Made by a program: the position numbers and the translations under genes. The notes under the pieces are model-generated. The model saw only the letters and a program-made list of their open reading frames with translations. It was not told the DNA's origin and did no database searches. From NCBI GenBank assembly GCA_003554115.1, contig PWFE01000137.1, positions 1 to 16,710 on the forward strand: 16,710 nucleotides of DNA, in the 5' to 3' direction. Positions within the stretch are counted from its first letter, which is position 1. Each line of letters starts with the position of its first letter. The DNA comes from Haloferacaceae archaeon (GTDB lineage: Archaea; Halobacteriota; Halobacteria; Halobacteriales; Haloferacaceae). Below, in pieces: positions 6,455 to 12,434 of the stretch.

Positions 6455-6939
6455 GGTGAAACCGAGAGCCTGTCGTCACCGTCCCGATCCCCGAAGTCGA
6501 TGCCGGCTTCCTTGTAGGTCTCCATAATGAAGTGGGTCACCGTCTGAGTGATCTCGGGGATGGGTGCGATCTGATTTGAGATGAATCGCGAGACGTCCTG
6601 CATCGACTCGCCGGTGACTTCGATAGCAAAATCGTAATCACCCGAGACCAATCGTAGTGATTCGACTTCGGTAAAGCGGGCGATCCGGTCAGCAATCTCC
6701 TCGTAGCCCGTCTCGCGGTCGAGTTCGACGTTGAGTTCGACAAACGCTGCCACGCGCTGGTCGTCGACGCTATCCCAATCGACGACTGCCTGATATCCTT
6801 TGACCGTCCCCTCGGCTTCGAGCTCGTCGAGCAACTCCTCGACACGGTCGGCGTCGATCCCGAGCTGGCGGGCAATATCTTCGGTCGACTCTCGGGCGTC
6901 GGTCGACAACAGCGCGAGCAGTTCGCGTTTGGCGTCCAT
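6451..6939 (-). CDS. Lrp/AsnC family transcriptional regulator
   Basis: This is a 162-residue protein. Residues 1-50 form a winged helix-turn-helix (STEDIARQLGIDADRVEELLDELEAEGTVKGY). Residues about 63-145 form the RAM/AsnC ligand domain (VAAFVELNVELDR, then LRLVSGDYDFAIEVTGESMQDV, then ITQTVTHFIMETYKE). Such proteins form dimers and octamers and sense amino acids. The gene comes directly before the aminotransferase with an ATGA overlap, so it probably senses a substrate or product of that enzyme and controls its own operon. The ATG at 6939 is preceded by CATATG at 6963-6968, 24-29 bases upstream, which suits a leaderless transcript. The last 15 residues (FGDRDGDDRLSVSP) are an acidic tail. 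Confidence 0.95.
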   Translation of the reverse strand: MDAKRELLALLSTDARESTEDIARQLGIDADRVEELLDELEAEGTVKGYQAVVDWDSVDDQRVAAFVELNVELDRETGYEEIADRIARFTEVESLRLVSGDYDFAIEVTGESMQDVSRFISNQIAPIPEITQTVTHFIMETYKEAGIDFGDRDGDDRLSVSP

Positions 6940-7210
6940 ACACTTTGTGTCTGTTCTGGGCGCATATGGTTTGCGACACGTCTGTCAATCACTGGCTCGC
7001 CGGCCTATACGGGTGAACTCGCTGGGCGAGAGAAGCCGCTGGGAAGGGAAATCGGACTGTTCGCCGCGGTGAGACAGCCAGTAGGTCAGTGTCGACCCCT
7101 AGATGAGTCGGTGGCAAACAGCCAGACAGTAGTGGTCGGTGTCTGGGTTCCGAACTGGGGTCGTGCGAGTGGTATCCGTGAGAATCTGCCAAAAACAGCT
7201 ACGTGAGCAG

Positions 7211-7226
7211 GTATAGAATCCTATAC
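7211..7226. promoter_or_regulatory. Inverted repeat, left of a pair
   Basis: GTATAG-AATC-CTATAC has perfect 6-base arms and a 4-base spacer. It is 82-97 bases upstream of the AhpD-like start and may overlap that gene's TATA region. A second repeat of the same size follows after three bases, which suggests a double operator. Confidence 0.5.
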
Positions 7227-7229
7227 TGG

Positions 7230-7245
7230 TGTGTGATAACACACA
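7230..7245. promoter_or_regulatory. Inverted repeat, right of a pair
   Basis: TGTGTG-ATAA-CACACA has perfect 6-base arms and a 4-base spacer, the same geometry as its neighbour, with centres 19 bases apart (just under two helical turns). It lies 63-78 bases upstream of the AhpD-like ATG. Confidence 0.5.
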
Positions 7246-7307
7246 TCACGAAAGGTGGCTGTAGAATCGTTCACTGAACACCACACGAAGAAACGAGACA
7301 GCGAGCT

Positions 7308-7718
7308 ATGGCATCCGAACCGACATCCTACGACGAGACGGTGACCGAGATCGAAGACACATTTGGGCTCGTTCCGGGCTATCTGGAGGCACTGCCCGAA
7401 CAGGACCTGATCAACGAGTGGCCGAATATGAAGCGGTTCATGTTCGGTGCGACGGAGATTGAGTCAAAAAACCGGGAACTGGTCGGCCTCGCAGTTGCTG
7501 CCGCGATCGGCTGTGAGTACTGCCGGCACTTCCACAAAGGCGCGGCCCAACTCCACGGCGCGACTGACGAGGAACTTGCCGAGGTCGCGTTTCTGGCGAG
7601 CTACACCCCTCGATACAGCGCGATCATCCAAGCCCAAGACTACGACGTCGGGCAGTTCAAAGACGAGGTTGCACAGATCGCCGATCACCTCCACAAACAC
7701 ACCGAAGAAGGCGACTAA
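7308..7718 (+). CDS. AhpD-like / carboxymuconolactone decarboxylase family protein
   Basis: This 136-residue protein has the AhpD-fold signature C69-x2-C72-x3-H76 (GCEYCRHFH), preceded by an ELVGLAVAAA helix. In AhpD-type proteins these two cysteines carry out alkylhydroperoxidase or thiol-disulfide chemistry with a nearby Glu/His relay. Helices before (LVPGYLEALPEQDLINEW) and after (GATDEELAEVAFLASYTPRYSAII) fit the all-helical CMD fold. The peroxidase role is a family inference; decarboxylase activity is unlikely with a CxxC present. The paired inverted repeats upstream suggest control by a dedicated repressor or redox sensor. It is followed by a DUF1059 gene on the same strand, separated by two short hairpins. 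The start MASEPTSYDE follows GAGCT and has no rival in-frame ATG nearby. Confidence 0.9.
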   Translation: MASEPTSYDETVTEIEDTFGLVPGYLEALPEQDLINEWPNMKRFMFGATEIESKNRELVGLAVAAAIGCEYCRHFHKGAAQLHGATDEELAEVAFLASYTPRYSAIIQAQDYDVGQFKDEVAQIADHLHKHTEEGD

Positions 7719-7723
7719 CCAGC

Positions 7724-7744
7724 GGTAGGTGGCGGCTACCTACC
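7724..7744 (+). terminator. Hairpin after the AhpD-like gene
   Basis: GGTAGGT-GGCGGCT-ACCTACC has 7-base arms and a 7-base loop, starting six bases past the stop. It has no T run after it, so it could be an mRNA-end or processing structure rather than a true terminator. Confidence 0.4.
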
Positions 7745-7746
7745 CG

Positions 7747-7759
7747 AGAGTACGACTCT
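7747..7759. promoter_or_regulatory. Short inverted repeat before the DUF1059 gene
   Basis: AGAGT-ACG-ACTCT has perfect 5-base arms, 17-29 bases upstream of the DUF1059 ATG, where a leaderless promoter would sit. It is a possible operator or a second small stem. Confidence 0.3.
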
Positions 7760-7775
7760 ACACACTAGTTACCAA

Positions 7776-7949
7776 ATGATTACTGCACACAAACTCGACT
7801 GTGAATCCGCGGCGGCCGACTGCCGATTTATTATTCAGTCCGAAGACGAAAGCGAGGTCGTCGAGTTGGCCAAAGCGCACATGAAAGCAGTCCATGATCA
7901 AGAACTGAGTGACGACGAACTCCGTGAGAAACACCTCCAGACGGTCTGA
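7776..7949 (+). CDS. DUF1059 family small protein
   Basis: This 57-residue protein starts MITAHKLDCESAAADCRFII and ends EKHLQTV. The C9...C16 spacing, the F-I-I-Q-S-E-D-E-x-E-V strand and the following helix with H35 and H40 match DUF1059, a small family in archaea and bacteria with no settled function. Its cysteines and histidines suggest metal or redox chemistry, but this is inference. It is likely cotranscribed with, or controlled separately from, the AhpD-like gene 57 bases upstream. The ATG at 7776 gives the usual family length. EamA follows after 110 bases on the same strand. Confidence 0.88.
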   Translation: MITAHKLDCESAAADCRFIIQSEDESEVVELAKAHMKAVHDQELSDDELREKHLQTV

Positions 7950-8059
7950 GCGTCGACCGACTGACGCTCTCGTCTTTTGTTTACACTGTTATCTCGTCGA
8001 CATCGCGTTGTCGACTGGCGGGTCAGAACAGCTACCTTCCAGCGGTCGCTACCGGCAGT

Positions 8060-8485
8060 ATGAACTATTTGCCGTGGGCGATTCTCGCGTTAGTGGCCTA
8101 CACGCTGGTTCCAGTGTTGATGCGTGTGGCGACGACCGGCTCTGAGGCGATTCCAAGCGATGTAGCAACAGTGATTTCGAATACGATTCTCATCGTCGCA
8201 GCACTGGTGGTTGTCGCTGCCACTGGCCAGCGGGTGATGCCGCATCTGGGCAGTTCGAAGCTCCCCTACGCACTCGCCGCAGGGGTGTTTCTGGCAATTG
8301 GTATTATCGCCTACTACCGCGCGCTCGCGCTTGGGCCAGTTAGTGTTGTGACGCCCATTTTCGGGCTATTTTTGATCACCAGCTCCGTGCTCGGCATCGC
8401 GGTGCTTGGCGAATCACTCACGACTCGAAAGTTTGCTGGCATCTGTCTGGCTGTGGTTGCAGTGTATCTTGTCACCGTCGAGTAG
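8060..8485 (+). CDS. Half-size EamA-domain transporter
   Basis: This 141-residue membrane protein has about five transmembrane helices (near 4-22, 37-58, 69-88, 93-115, 121-139). The phrases ALAAGVFLAIGIIAYYRALALGPVSVVTPIFGLF and LGESLTTRKFAGICLAVVAVYLV are typical of the second half of an EamA (drug/metabolite transporter superfamily) repeat. Full-length members have two such repeats and ten helices. Proteins of this size have a single repeat and are expected to work as dimers. The substrate cannot be read from the sequence. No partner half-gene is adjacent. The start MNYLPWAIL is the only ATG that gives a complete first helix. It ends five bases before a convergent regulator. Confidence 0.88.
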   Translation: MNYLPWAILALVAYTLVPVLMRVATTGSEAIPSDVATVISNTILIVAALVVVAATGQRVMPHLGSSKLPYALAAGVFLAIGIIAYYRALALGPVSVVTPIFGLFLITSSVLGIAVLGESLTTRKFAGICLAVVAVYLVTVE

Positions 8486-8491
8486 CTCGAC
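8477..8491. terminator. Palindrome at the EamA/HTH tail-to-tail junction
   Basis: GTCGAG-TAG-CTCGAC has 6-base arms and a 3-base loop, with the EamA stop codon in the loop and the first base of the HTH stop complement at the right edge. It would form on both transcripts and may act as a bidirectional end structure. Confidence 0.4.
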
Positions 8492-8772
8492 TAAATCGTG
8501 AGTTGGTACAACTGCTTTCTAGCATCCCTGAACGACACCCGAGAGTCGACGACGCCTGCGTCTTCGAGGCGGCTGACTGCTCCGCGAACCGTTCGGGTCG
8601 ACAACAGCGTCTCGTCGGCAAGTTCACTCTGAGTGAGCCGGTCGTGGTTGTCGAGCACTTTGGCGACGAGTTTCGCACTCGGGGGAAGCTCTCGGACGGG
8701 CTCCCAGCGGTCGACATGGGTGGTAGGCTCGCTCGACGACTCGGTCTGTGTCGGCTGCTCGTGAACGCTCAT
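8491..8772 (-). CDS. Small winged-HTH transcriptional regulator (MarR/TrmB-like)
   Basis: This is a 93-residue protein. Residues 1-27 are a polar, probably disordered N-terminus. Residues 28-92 form one winged helix-turn-helix: LPPSAKLVAKVLDNHDRLTQSELADETLLSTRTVRGAVSRL and then a wing (EDAGVVDSRVSFRDARKQLYQL). This pattern is common in haloarchaeal MarR/TrmB-type regulators. No ligand domain is present, so the signal is unknown. It is transcribed divergently from the AEC transporter with a 141-base gap and converges with EamA, so either transporter is a candidate target. A TATTATC box near 8802-8808 lies about 30 bases upstream of the ATG. Confidence 0.87.
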   Translation of the reverse strand: MSVHEQPTQTESSSEPTTHVDRWEPVRELPPSAKLVAKVLDNHDRLTQSELADETLLSTRTVRGAVSRLEDAGVVDSRVSFRDARKQLYQLTI

Positions 8773-8913
8773 GGATACTGTTCGGTAGTAGATTCCCTTA
8801 GATAATACTTTTGGATTGTAATATTACTATAGAGCATTGTATATGGGGCCAATACCAAAACGCGCCCACGACTGAACCGAGACGGTGAAACGGATAGTCG
8901 ACACAGAGGCTGT
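8773..8913. promoter_or_regulatory. Divergent promoter region, HTH regulator / AEC transporter
   Basis: This AT-rich spacer contains TATTATC (minus, near 8802-8808) for the HTH gene and CTATAG (8828-8833) and GTATATGG (8839-8846) as candidate TATA elements for the AEC gene. The regulator probably acts here, though I see no clean long palindrome. Confidence 0.45.
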
Positions 8914-9822
8914 ATGGAGGTGTTCATCCGGCTGGTTGGGCTTCTCGTGCTGTTGTTGGCCGGAACCGGACTTCGATGGAGTGGCCTGCTTGATCAGACT
9001 CGAACCTCACGGCTCAACACCGTCGCCTACTACGGTGCGCTGCCCGCGTTGGTTTTCACCGCAACCTACGACCAAGACATCGCCTCGCTGCTGACGCCAG
9101 CACTGGTTGTCGGTGTACTCGGCGTGTTTCTGTCAATGGCCATCCTCACGTGGGCGCTCCACGCTCGTCGAGACAACCCATCCCGCCGGGGTGTGATGAT
9201 GGTCCAGTCGTACCACTCAAATTTGGCGTATCTCGGTCTCCCACTTATCGCCGCGACGTTTGACGCTGAGGTGACCGCAATTGCCAGTGTCATTCTCGGC
9301 ATCGGCTCGCTCACGCAGGTGCCGATCACGATTCTGTTATTGGTGACAATTACCGGCGTTGAGACTCAGCTGCGGGCACAGCTAATCGAGCTCGTGAAAA
9401 ATCCGGTACTGATCGCGCTGGTGTTGGGTATCGCGTTCGGTTCATTAGGCTTCGAGCTCAACTCAACTGTCGTCAGTGGGCTTGATCTCTTGGCGGCGCT
9501 CGCCTTACCGCTGGCGTTGCTCTGTGTCGGCGCGACACTTCGGGTCGACGGCCCGTCGATAGACTGGCGGGCGACTGGCTCAGTTGTTGGACTCAAACTG
9601 GTCGTCATGCCCGCGTTGGCATGGATTGGCTTTTCAGCACTCGGTGTGGGTGCGGCGACGTTCACCGCCGCGGTTGTGATGCTGGGGACACCGACGGCCG
9701 TCTCGACGTACGTGTTTGCGACTGAACTCGGCGGCGACAGTGAGTTCGCCTCGCTCACCGTGTTTGCGTCGACGGTGGGCTCGGTTGGCACGCTTTTCGT
9801 GCTGATTTCGCTGGTCTCATAA
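8914..9822 (+). CDS. AEC family transporter (auxin efflux carrier-like)
   Basis: This 302-residue membrane protein has about ten transmembrane helices in two fivefold halves. Family marks are YYGALPALVFTATYD near 42-56, QSYHSNLAYLGLPLIAATF near 98-116, VKNPVLIALVLGIAFG near 161-176, ALPLALLCVGATLRVDG near 196-213 and MLGTPTAVSTYVFATELGGD near 257-277. AEC proteins export small organic anions or hydrophobic acids; the substrate of this one is unknown. Length is normal. The start at 8914 places the first helix right after the N-terminus, with AGAGG about seven bases upstream as a weak ribosome binding site. It is divergent from the small HTH regulator, the likely controller, and is followed by the redoxin gene. 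Confidence 0.93.
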   Translation: MEVFIRLVGLLVLLLAGTGLRWSGLLDQTRTSRLNTVAYYGALPALVFTATYDQDIASLLTPALVVGVLGVFLSMAILTWALHARRDNPSRRGVMMVQSYHSNLAYLGLPLIAATFDAEVTAIASVILGIGSLTQVPITILLLVTITGVETQLRAQLIELVKNPVLIALVLGIAFGSLGFELNSTVVSGLDLLAALALPLALLCVGATLRVDGPSIDWRATGSVVGLKLVVMPALAWIGFSALGVGAATFTAAVVMLGTPTAVSTYVFATELGGDSEFASLTVFASTVGSVGTLFVLISLVS

Positions 9823-9857
9823 TCACGCTACTCCATCGACACAGATGGGTTGTCACT

Positions 9858-9873
9858 GACTCCCAAGAGAGTC
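9858..9873. terminator. Hairpin between AEC and redoxin genes
   Basis: GACTC-CCAAGA-GAGTC has 5-base arms and a 6-base loop, 35 bases past the AEC stop. It is a possible end structure for the AEC transcript; there is no T tract. Confidence 0.3.
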
Positions 9874-9927
9874 TGTTAGTTCGGCACATTCCCCAACCGA
9901 TTTGCTCACCGAGTGCTCACTGGAAAT

Positions 9928-10491
9928 ATGGTACTCAGAGAGTCCGATTCCGAACTCGATCGCGGTGATACTGCACCCGACTTCGAGCTTCGCGGCGTCG
10001 ACGGCCAGACCTACAGCCTCGAATCATTTGCTGACACCGACGCCCTTCTACTGGTGTTTACCTGCAATCACTGTCCGTACGCCAAAGCCAAATTCGAGTT
10101 CCTCAACGAACTCACAGAGGAGTTCGACGACGCCGCAGTCGTCGGCATCAACCCCAACGCGAACCCCGAGTATCCCGACGACGACTTCGAGAGCATGGTC
10201 GACCTCGTCGAGGCGGGCACCATCGACTACGACGCCTATCTGTACGACGAAACCCAAGATGTCGCCCGCGCGTATGGGGCGGTCTGTACGCCCGATCCAT
10301 TCTTATTTGCTCGCGAAGACGACCAGTGGCAACTGGCGTACCACGGTCGACTCGATGACGCGCTCGATCCCGACAGCGAGCCCACCGAGTTCTACGCCCG
10401 CGAAGCTATCGAGTCAGTGTTAGCCGGCGAGTCGGTCGACCACGAGGATCTACCCTCGCGCGGCTGTTCGATCAAGTGGGTTAATGAGTAA
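9928..10491 (+). CDS. Thioredoxin-fold redoxin (AhpC/TSA-type)
   Basis: This is a 187-residue protein. The N-terminal GDTAPDFELRGVDGQTYSLESF (residues 13-34) is the classic AhpC/TSA-redoxin opening. The active site is C46-N-H-C49-P-Y. A cis-proline region is present in GAVCTPDPFLF, and a conserved C-terminal GCSIKW carries a further Cys. The protein probably acts as a cytoplasmic thiol oxidoreductase or peroxidase; a CxxC redoxin rather than a 1-Cys peroxiredoxin is favoured. ATG 9928 was chosen because the family starts close to the GDxAPDF motif; a GTG at 9913 would add five residues. It is tail-to-tail with the COG1325 gene, the two stops being four bases apart. Confidence 0.9.
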   Translation: MVLRESDSELDRGDTAPDFELRGVDGQTYSLESFADTDALLLVFTCNHCPYAKAKFEFLNELTEEFDDAAVVGINPNANPEYPDDDFESMVDLVEAGTIDYDAYLYDETQDVARAYGAVCTPDPFLFAREDDQWQLAYHGRLDDALDPDSEPTEFYAREAIESVLAGESVDHEDLPSRGCSIKWVNE

Positions 10492-10499
10492 GTAGCTAC
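10492..10499. repeat. GTAGCTAC palindrome at a tail-to-tail junction
   Basis: This perfect 8-base palindrome covers the four bases between the redoxin and COG1325 stop codons and the COG1325 stop itself. The same octamer recurs at 15198-15205, past the HemAT stop. Confidence 0.35.
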
Positions 10500-10927
10500 G
10501 AACAGGACTGCTCGATGGCTTCACGCGCGTTTTCGACTGCCGCGTCGTGTTTGGCGGGGTAGGCTTCGACTTTTGCGCGGAGCGTGATTCCCTTACCGAG
10601 GGCGATGGTGTTCTTAAAAGCGGCCTGTTTGTCCAGCCGCAAAAAGAACGAGCAGTTGTCGTCGACGCGTTCGTCGAGCTCGTCGAGAATTCGGTTGATG
10701 TCGTTGAGTTCCGCCAGGCGATCAAGGATGTAGCGCATCTCATCGGCGGTCTCAACACGCGCCGAAAGCACCACGATTCGGTCGCCGTGGTGGCCGGTGT
10801 TTTCCATGCGGTCGAGCTCGAACTCCTCGGGAAGAAACGCCCGTAAGGCGTCTTCGACCCGTTTTTCGTCTTCGGTCGCATAGCAGAAAGTCCGAAGATC
10901 GATGTAGTGAAAGGGTACTCTCGGCAT
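10496..10927 (-). CDS. RNA-binding protein, COG1325 (putative exosome-associated)
   Basis: This 143-residue protein starts MPRVPFHYIDLRTFCYATED. The middle holds RIVVLSARVETADEMRYILDRLAEL and the end SFFLRLDKQAAFKNTIALGKGITLRAKVEAYP. I recognise it as the archaeal COG1325 RNA-binding family, with a fold related to ribosomal protein L5 and often described as an exosome subunit or RNA-binding protein. The exact role is not established. The sequence is acidic throughout, as expected in a haloarchaeon, with basic patches near the C-terminus. The ATG at 10927 has TGCTTTTTCC (10960-10951) 24-33 bases upstream, which suits a leaderless promoter. The upstream gene on the same strand is a small acidic protein, 45 bases away. 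Confidence 0.88.
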   Translation of the reverse strand: MPRVPFHYIDLRTFCYATEDEKRVEDALRAFLPEEFELDRMENTGHHGDRIVVLSARVETADEMRYILDRLAELNDINRILDELDERVDDNCSFFLRLDKQAAFKNTIALGKGITLRAKVEAYPAKHDAAVENAREAIEQSCS

Positions 10928-10972
10928 TGGTCGCTTCTTGGTGACTGGAGGGAAAAAGCACTCGGCTCGCAG

Positions 10973-11170
10973 TTATTCGTCGGCTTCGTCTGCGTCGACG
11001 GCTTCGAGATCGTCTTCGGGAACACCGGTCTCTTGGCCCTCATCGAAGCTGATCGTGTACGTTGCATCGCCGAACATGTTTTCGATGACCTGCGTGATCG
11101 TGCCGGTCTCGCCATCGTACTCGCTGTGTTTGTCGTGCAGCACGGCCTGGTCGTCTTTTTCAAAGCTCAT
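10973..11170 (-). CDS. Small conserved acidic protein, SH3-like barrel suspected
   Basis: This 65-residue protein starts MSFEKDDQAVLHDKHSEYDG. The pattern of a DD-x-AVLHD turn, then GETGTITQVIENMFGDATYTISFDEG, then a GVPEDDLEAV end reads as a short beta-barrel (KOW/SH3-like). I believe similar small proteins occur across haloarchaea, but I do not know a function or reliable family name. The start at 11170 was chosen over an in-frame GTG at 11191 because a strong TATA box, CTTTTATTTG (11200-11191), lies 21-30 bases upstream and the family-like start follows. It sits before COG1325, with which it may be cotranscribed. Confidence 0.8.
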   Translation of the reverse strand: MSFEKDDQAVLHDKHSEYDGETGTITQVIENMFGDATYTISFDEGQETGVPEDDLEAVDADEADE

Positions 11171-11190
11171 GCAAAACGGTTCTGTCACCA

Positions 11191-11200
11191 CAAATAAAAG
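11191..11200 (-). promoter_or_regulatory. TATA box of the small acidic protein gene
   Basis: CTTTTATTTG on the minus strand is centred about 26 bases before the ATG at 11170, the expected position for a leaderless haloarchaeal transcript. Confidence 0.65.
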
Positions 11201-11272
11201 CGCGTGGATCTGCTGACGGTTGTTCGTCGGCTCTGATGGGACATCGTCGACGGCCAGCGGGTCAAGTGTGGC

Positions 11273-12346
11273 TCAGTCAGCGTTCGCGACGACTCGGTGG
11301 TAGGGCTGCCGTGAGATCGCCTCTCGAAGCTCGCTCAGTGAGTCTTTGCCGCCGGATCGCATCGCGTCCATCACCGCAAAGACCTCCTGACGGGAGATTT
11401 TGACGCCGCGTTCGGTGAGTGCGTCCTCCGGCCGGGCTGTCAACTCACGGAGCGTCCCGACAGCCAACAAAAAGGGCACCCCCCAAGCGGCCATCGTATT
11501 GCCGTGTCGGAGCGGCATCGCCTTGAGATACCCCTCAGCGTCGCCGAGGAACGACTGTGCATGGCTGGCCGTCCGAGAGACGACCTCGGCGGCGGCCTCG
11601 CGGTTTTCGGGGTCGACTACGGCATCCTGATCGATCCCTTCGTCGGCCAGCCACTCGGCGGGCAGATACACGTTGTTCTCCTCGGTGTAATCGTCGTAGA
11701 CGTCCTTCGAGATGTTGACCAACTGCAACAGCAGGCCGAATTCGACGGCGGTGTCGTACAGCCGCTGGCGTTTCTCTGTGGCTAGATCACCGCGCGTCAA
11801 CAGGTTCGTAATCAGGTTGCCGACTGTCCCGGCCGCGTAGTAGCAGTACTCTTCGAGCTCATCGCGCGTATCGATCCGCAGGCCACCAGCGTTGGCATAG
11901 CGGTCGACGAACATCGCCATCCCGTCGACTAGCTCGCGGACCGGCGGCACGATTGCCTCTTGGACATCCGCAGGTAACTCGTTGAACGTGGTGACGACCC
12001 GTGGTGACTCGGCGACGACCGTCCAATCCGGCGTTCGTTCGGCTGGAATCCACTCGTCGGCTTCGGCCCTGAACGTCTGGATGTCGGTATCGGAGTTTGG
12101 ATCGATGGCCTCATCGTACGTCCGAAGCAGGTCGGCTTGAGGTTCTGGCGGAATATGACCCGCATCCTCGATTGTGTCGGCGATGCGGCAGAGCAGATAC
12201 CCCAGACAAATGTGTGTCGACATCGGTTCATCCAGCACGTCGATAGTCAGCGCGAACGTCCGAGAGACGCCCTGAACCGTCTCGTGGCACCACTCGAGGT
12301 CCGCCTCGTGGTCCACACCGGGGGGCCGAGATTCATGTCCCGTCAT
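11273..12346 (-). CDS. Squalene/phytoene synthase family enzyme, probably squalene synthase
   Basis: This 357-residue enzyme joins two prenyl diphosphates head-to-head. The two Mg-binding aspartate motifs are present: D57-T-I-E60-D61 and N211-ISK-D215-VYD-D219. Other marks are VSRTFAL (27-33), YCYYAAGTVGNL (167-178) and NNVYLPAEW (224-232). The SRTFALTID and LCRIADTIEDA wording is closer to farnesyl-diphosphate farnesyltransferase (squalene synthase) than to CrtB, so squalene for membrane lipids or carotenoid-related terpenoids is the likely product. Phytoene synthase remains possible. It is membrane-associated by chemistry, but no clear anchor is visible. CTTTTTATG (12382-12374) lies about 28-36 bases before the ATG. 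It lies 88 bases past the end of the RNA-ligase-like gene on the same strand and has its own promoter. Confidence 0.93.
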   Translation of the reverse strand: MTGHESRPPGVDHEADLEWCHETVQGVSRTFALTIDVLDEPMSTHICLGYLLCRIADTIEDAGHIPPEPQADLLRTYDEAIDPNSDTDIQTFRAEADEWIPAERTPDWTVVAESPRVVTTFNELPADVQEAIVPPVRELVDGMAMFVDRYANAGGLRIDTRDELEEYCYYAAGTVGNLITNLLTRGDLATEKRQRLYDTAVEFGLLLQLVNISKDVYDDYTEENNVYLPAEWLADEGIDQDAVVDPENREAAAEVVSRTASHAQSFLGDAEGYLKAMPLRHGNTMAAWGVPFLLAVGTLRELTARPEDALTERGVKISRQEVFAVMDAMRSGGKDSLSELREAISRQPYHRVVANAD

Positions 12347-12373
12347 TCAAGTATCTCTCCATAAGGTATGGGG

Positions 12374-12382
12374 CATAAAAAG
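12374..12382 (-). promoter_or_regulatory. TATA box of the squalene synthase-family gene
   Basis: CTTTTTATG on the minus strand lies 28-36 bases upstream of the ATG at 12346, giving a leader of only a few bases. A GGAGAGATA stretch follows between it and the start. Confidence 0.55.
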
Positions 12383-12434
12383 TCTCTTGGGCTGAACCGA
12401 CCGGCAGTTGACAGGATCACCGATTCGCGCAGTA

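Larger units (their letters stand above)
6940..7307. promoter_or_regulatory. Intergenic region between Lrp and AhpD-like genes
   Basis: This is 368 bases between divergent genes. The left end holds the Lrp promoter (CATATG at 6963-6968). The right end holds two adjacent inverted repeats (7211-7245) upstream of the AhpD-like gene. The middle (about 6990-7200) shows no convincing protein or RNA gene; the open frames there have unlikely, Arg/Pro-rich translations. Confidence 0.6.

Noticed and set aside
6989..7192. A 67-residue minus-strand frame in the Lrp-AhpD gap
   Set aside because: The His/Pro/Arg-rich translation is unlike haloarchaeal proteins, and it lacks start signals.
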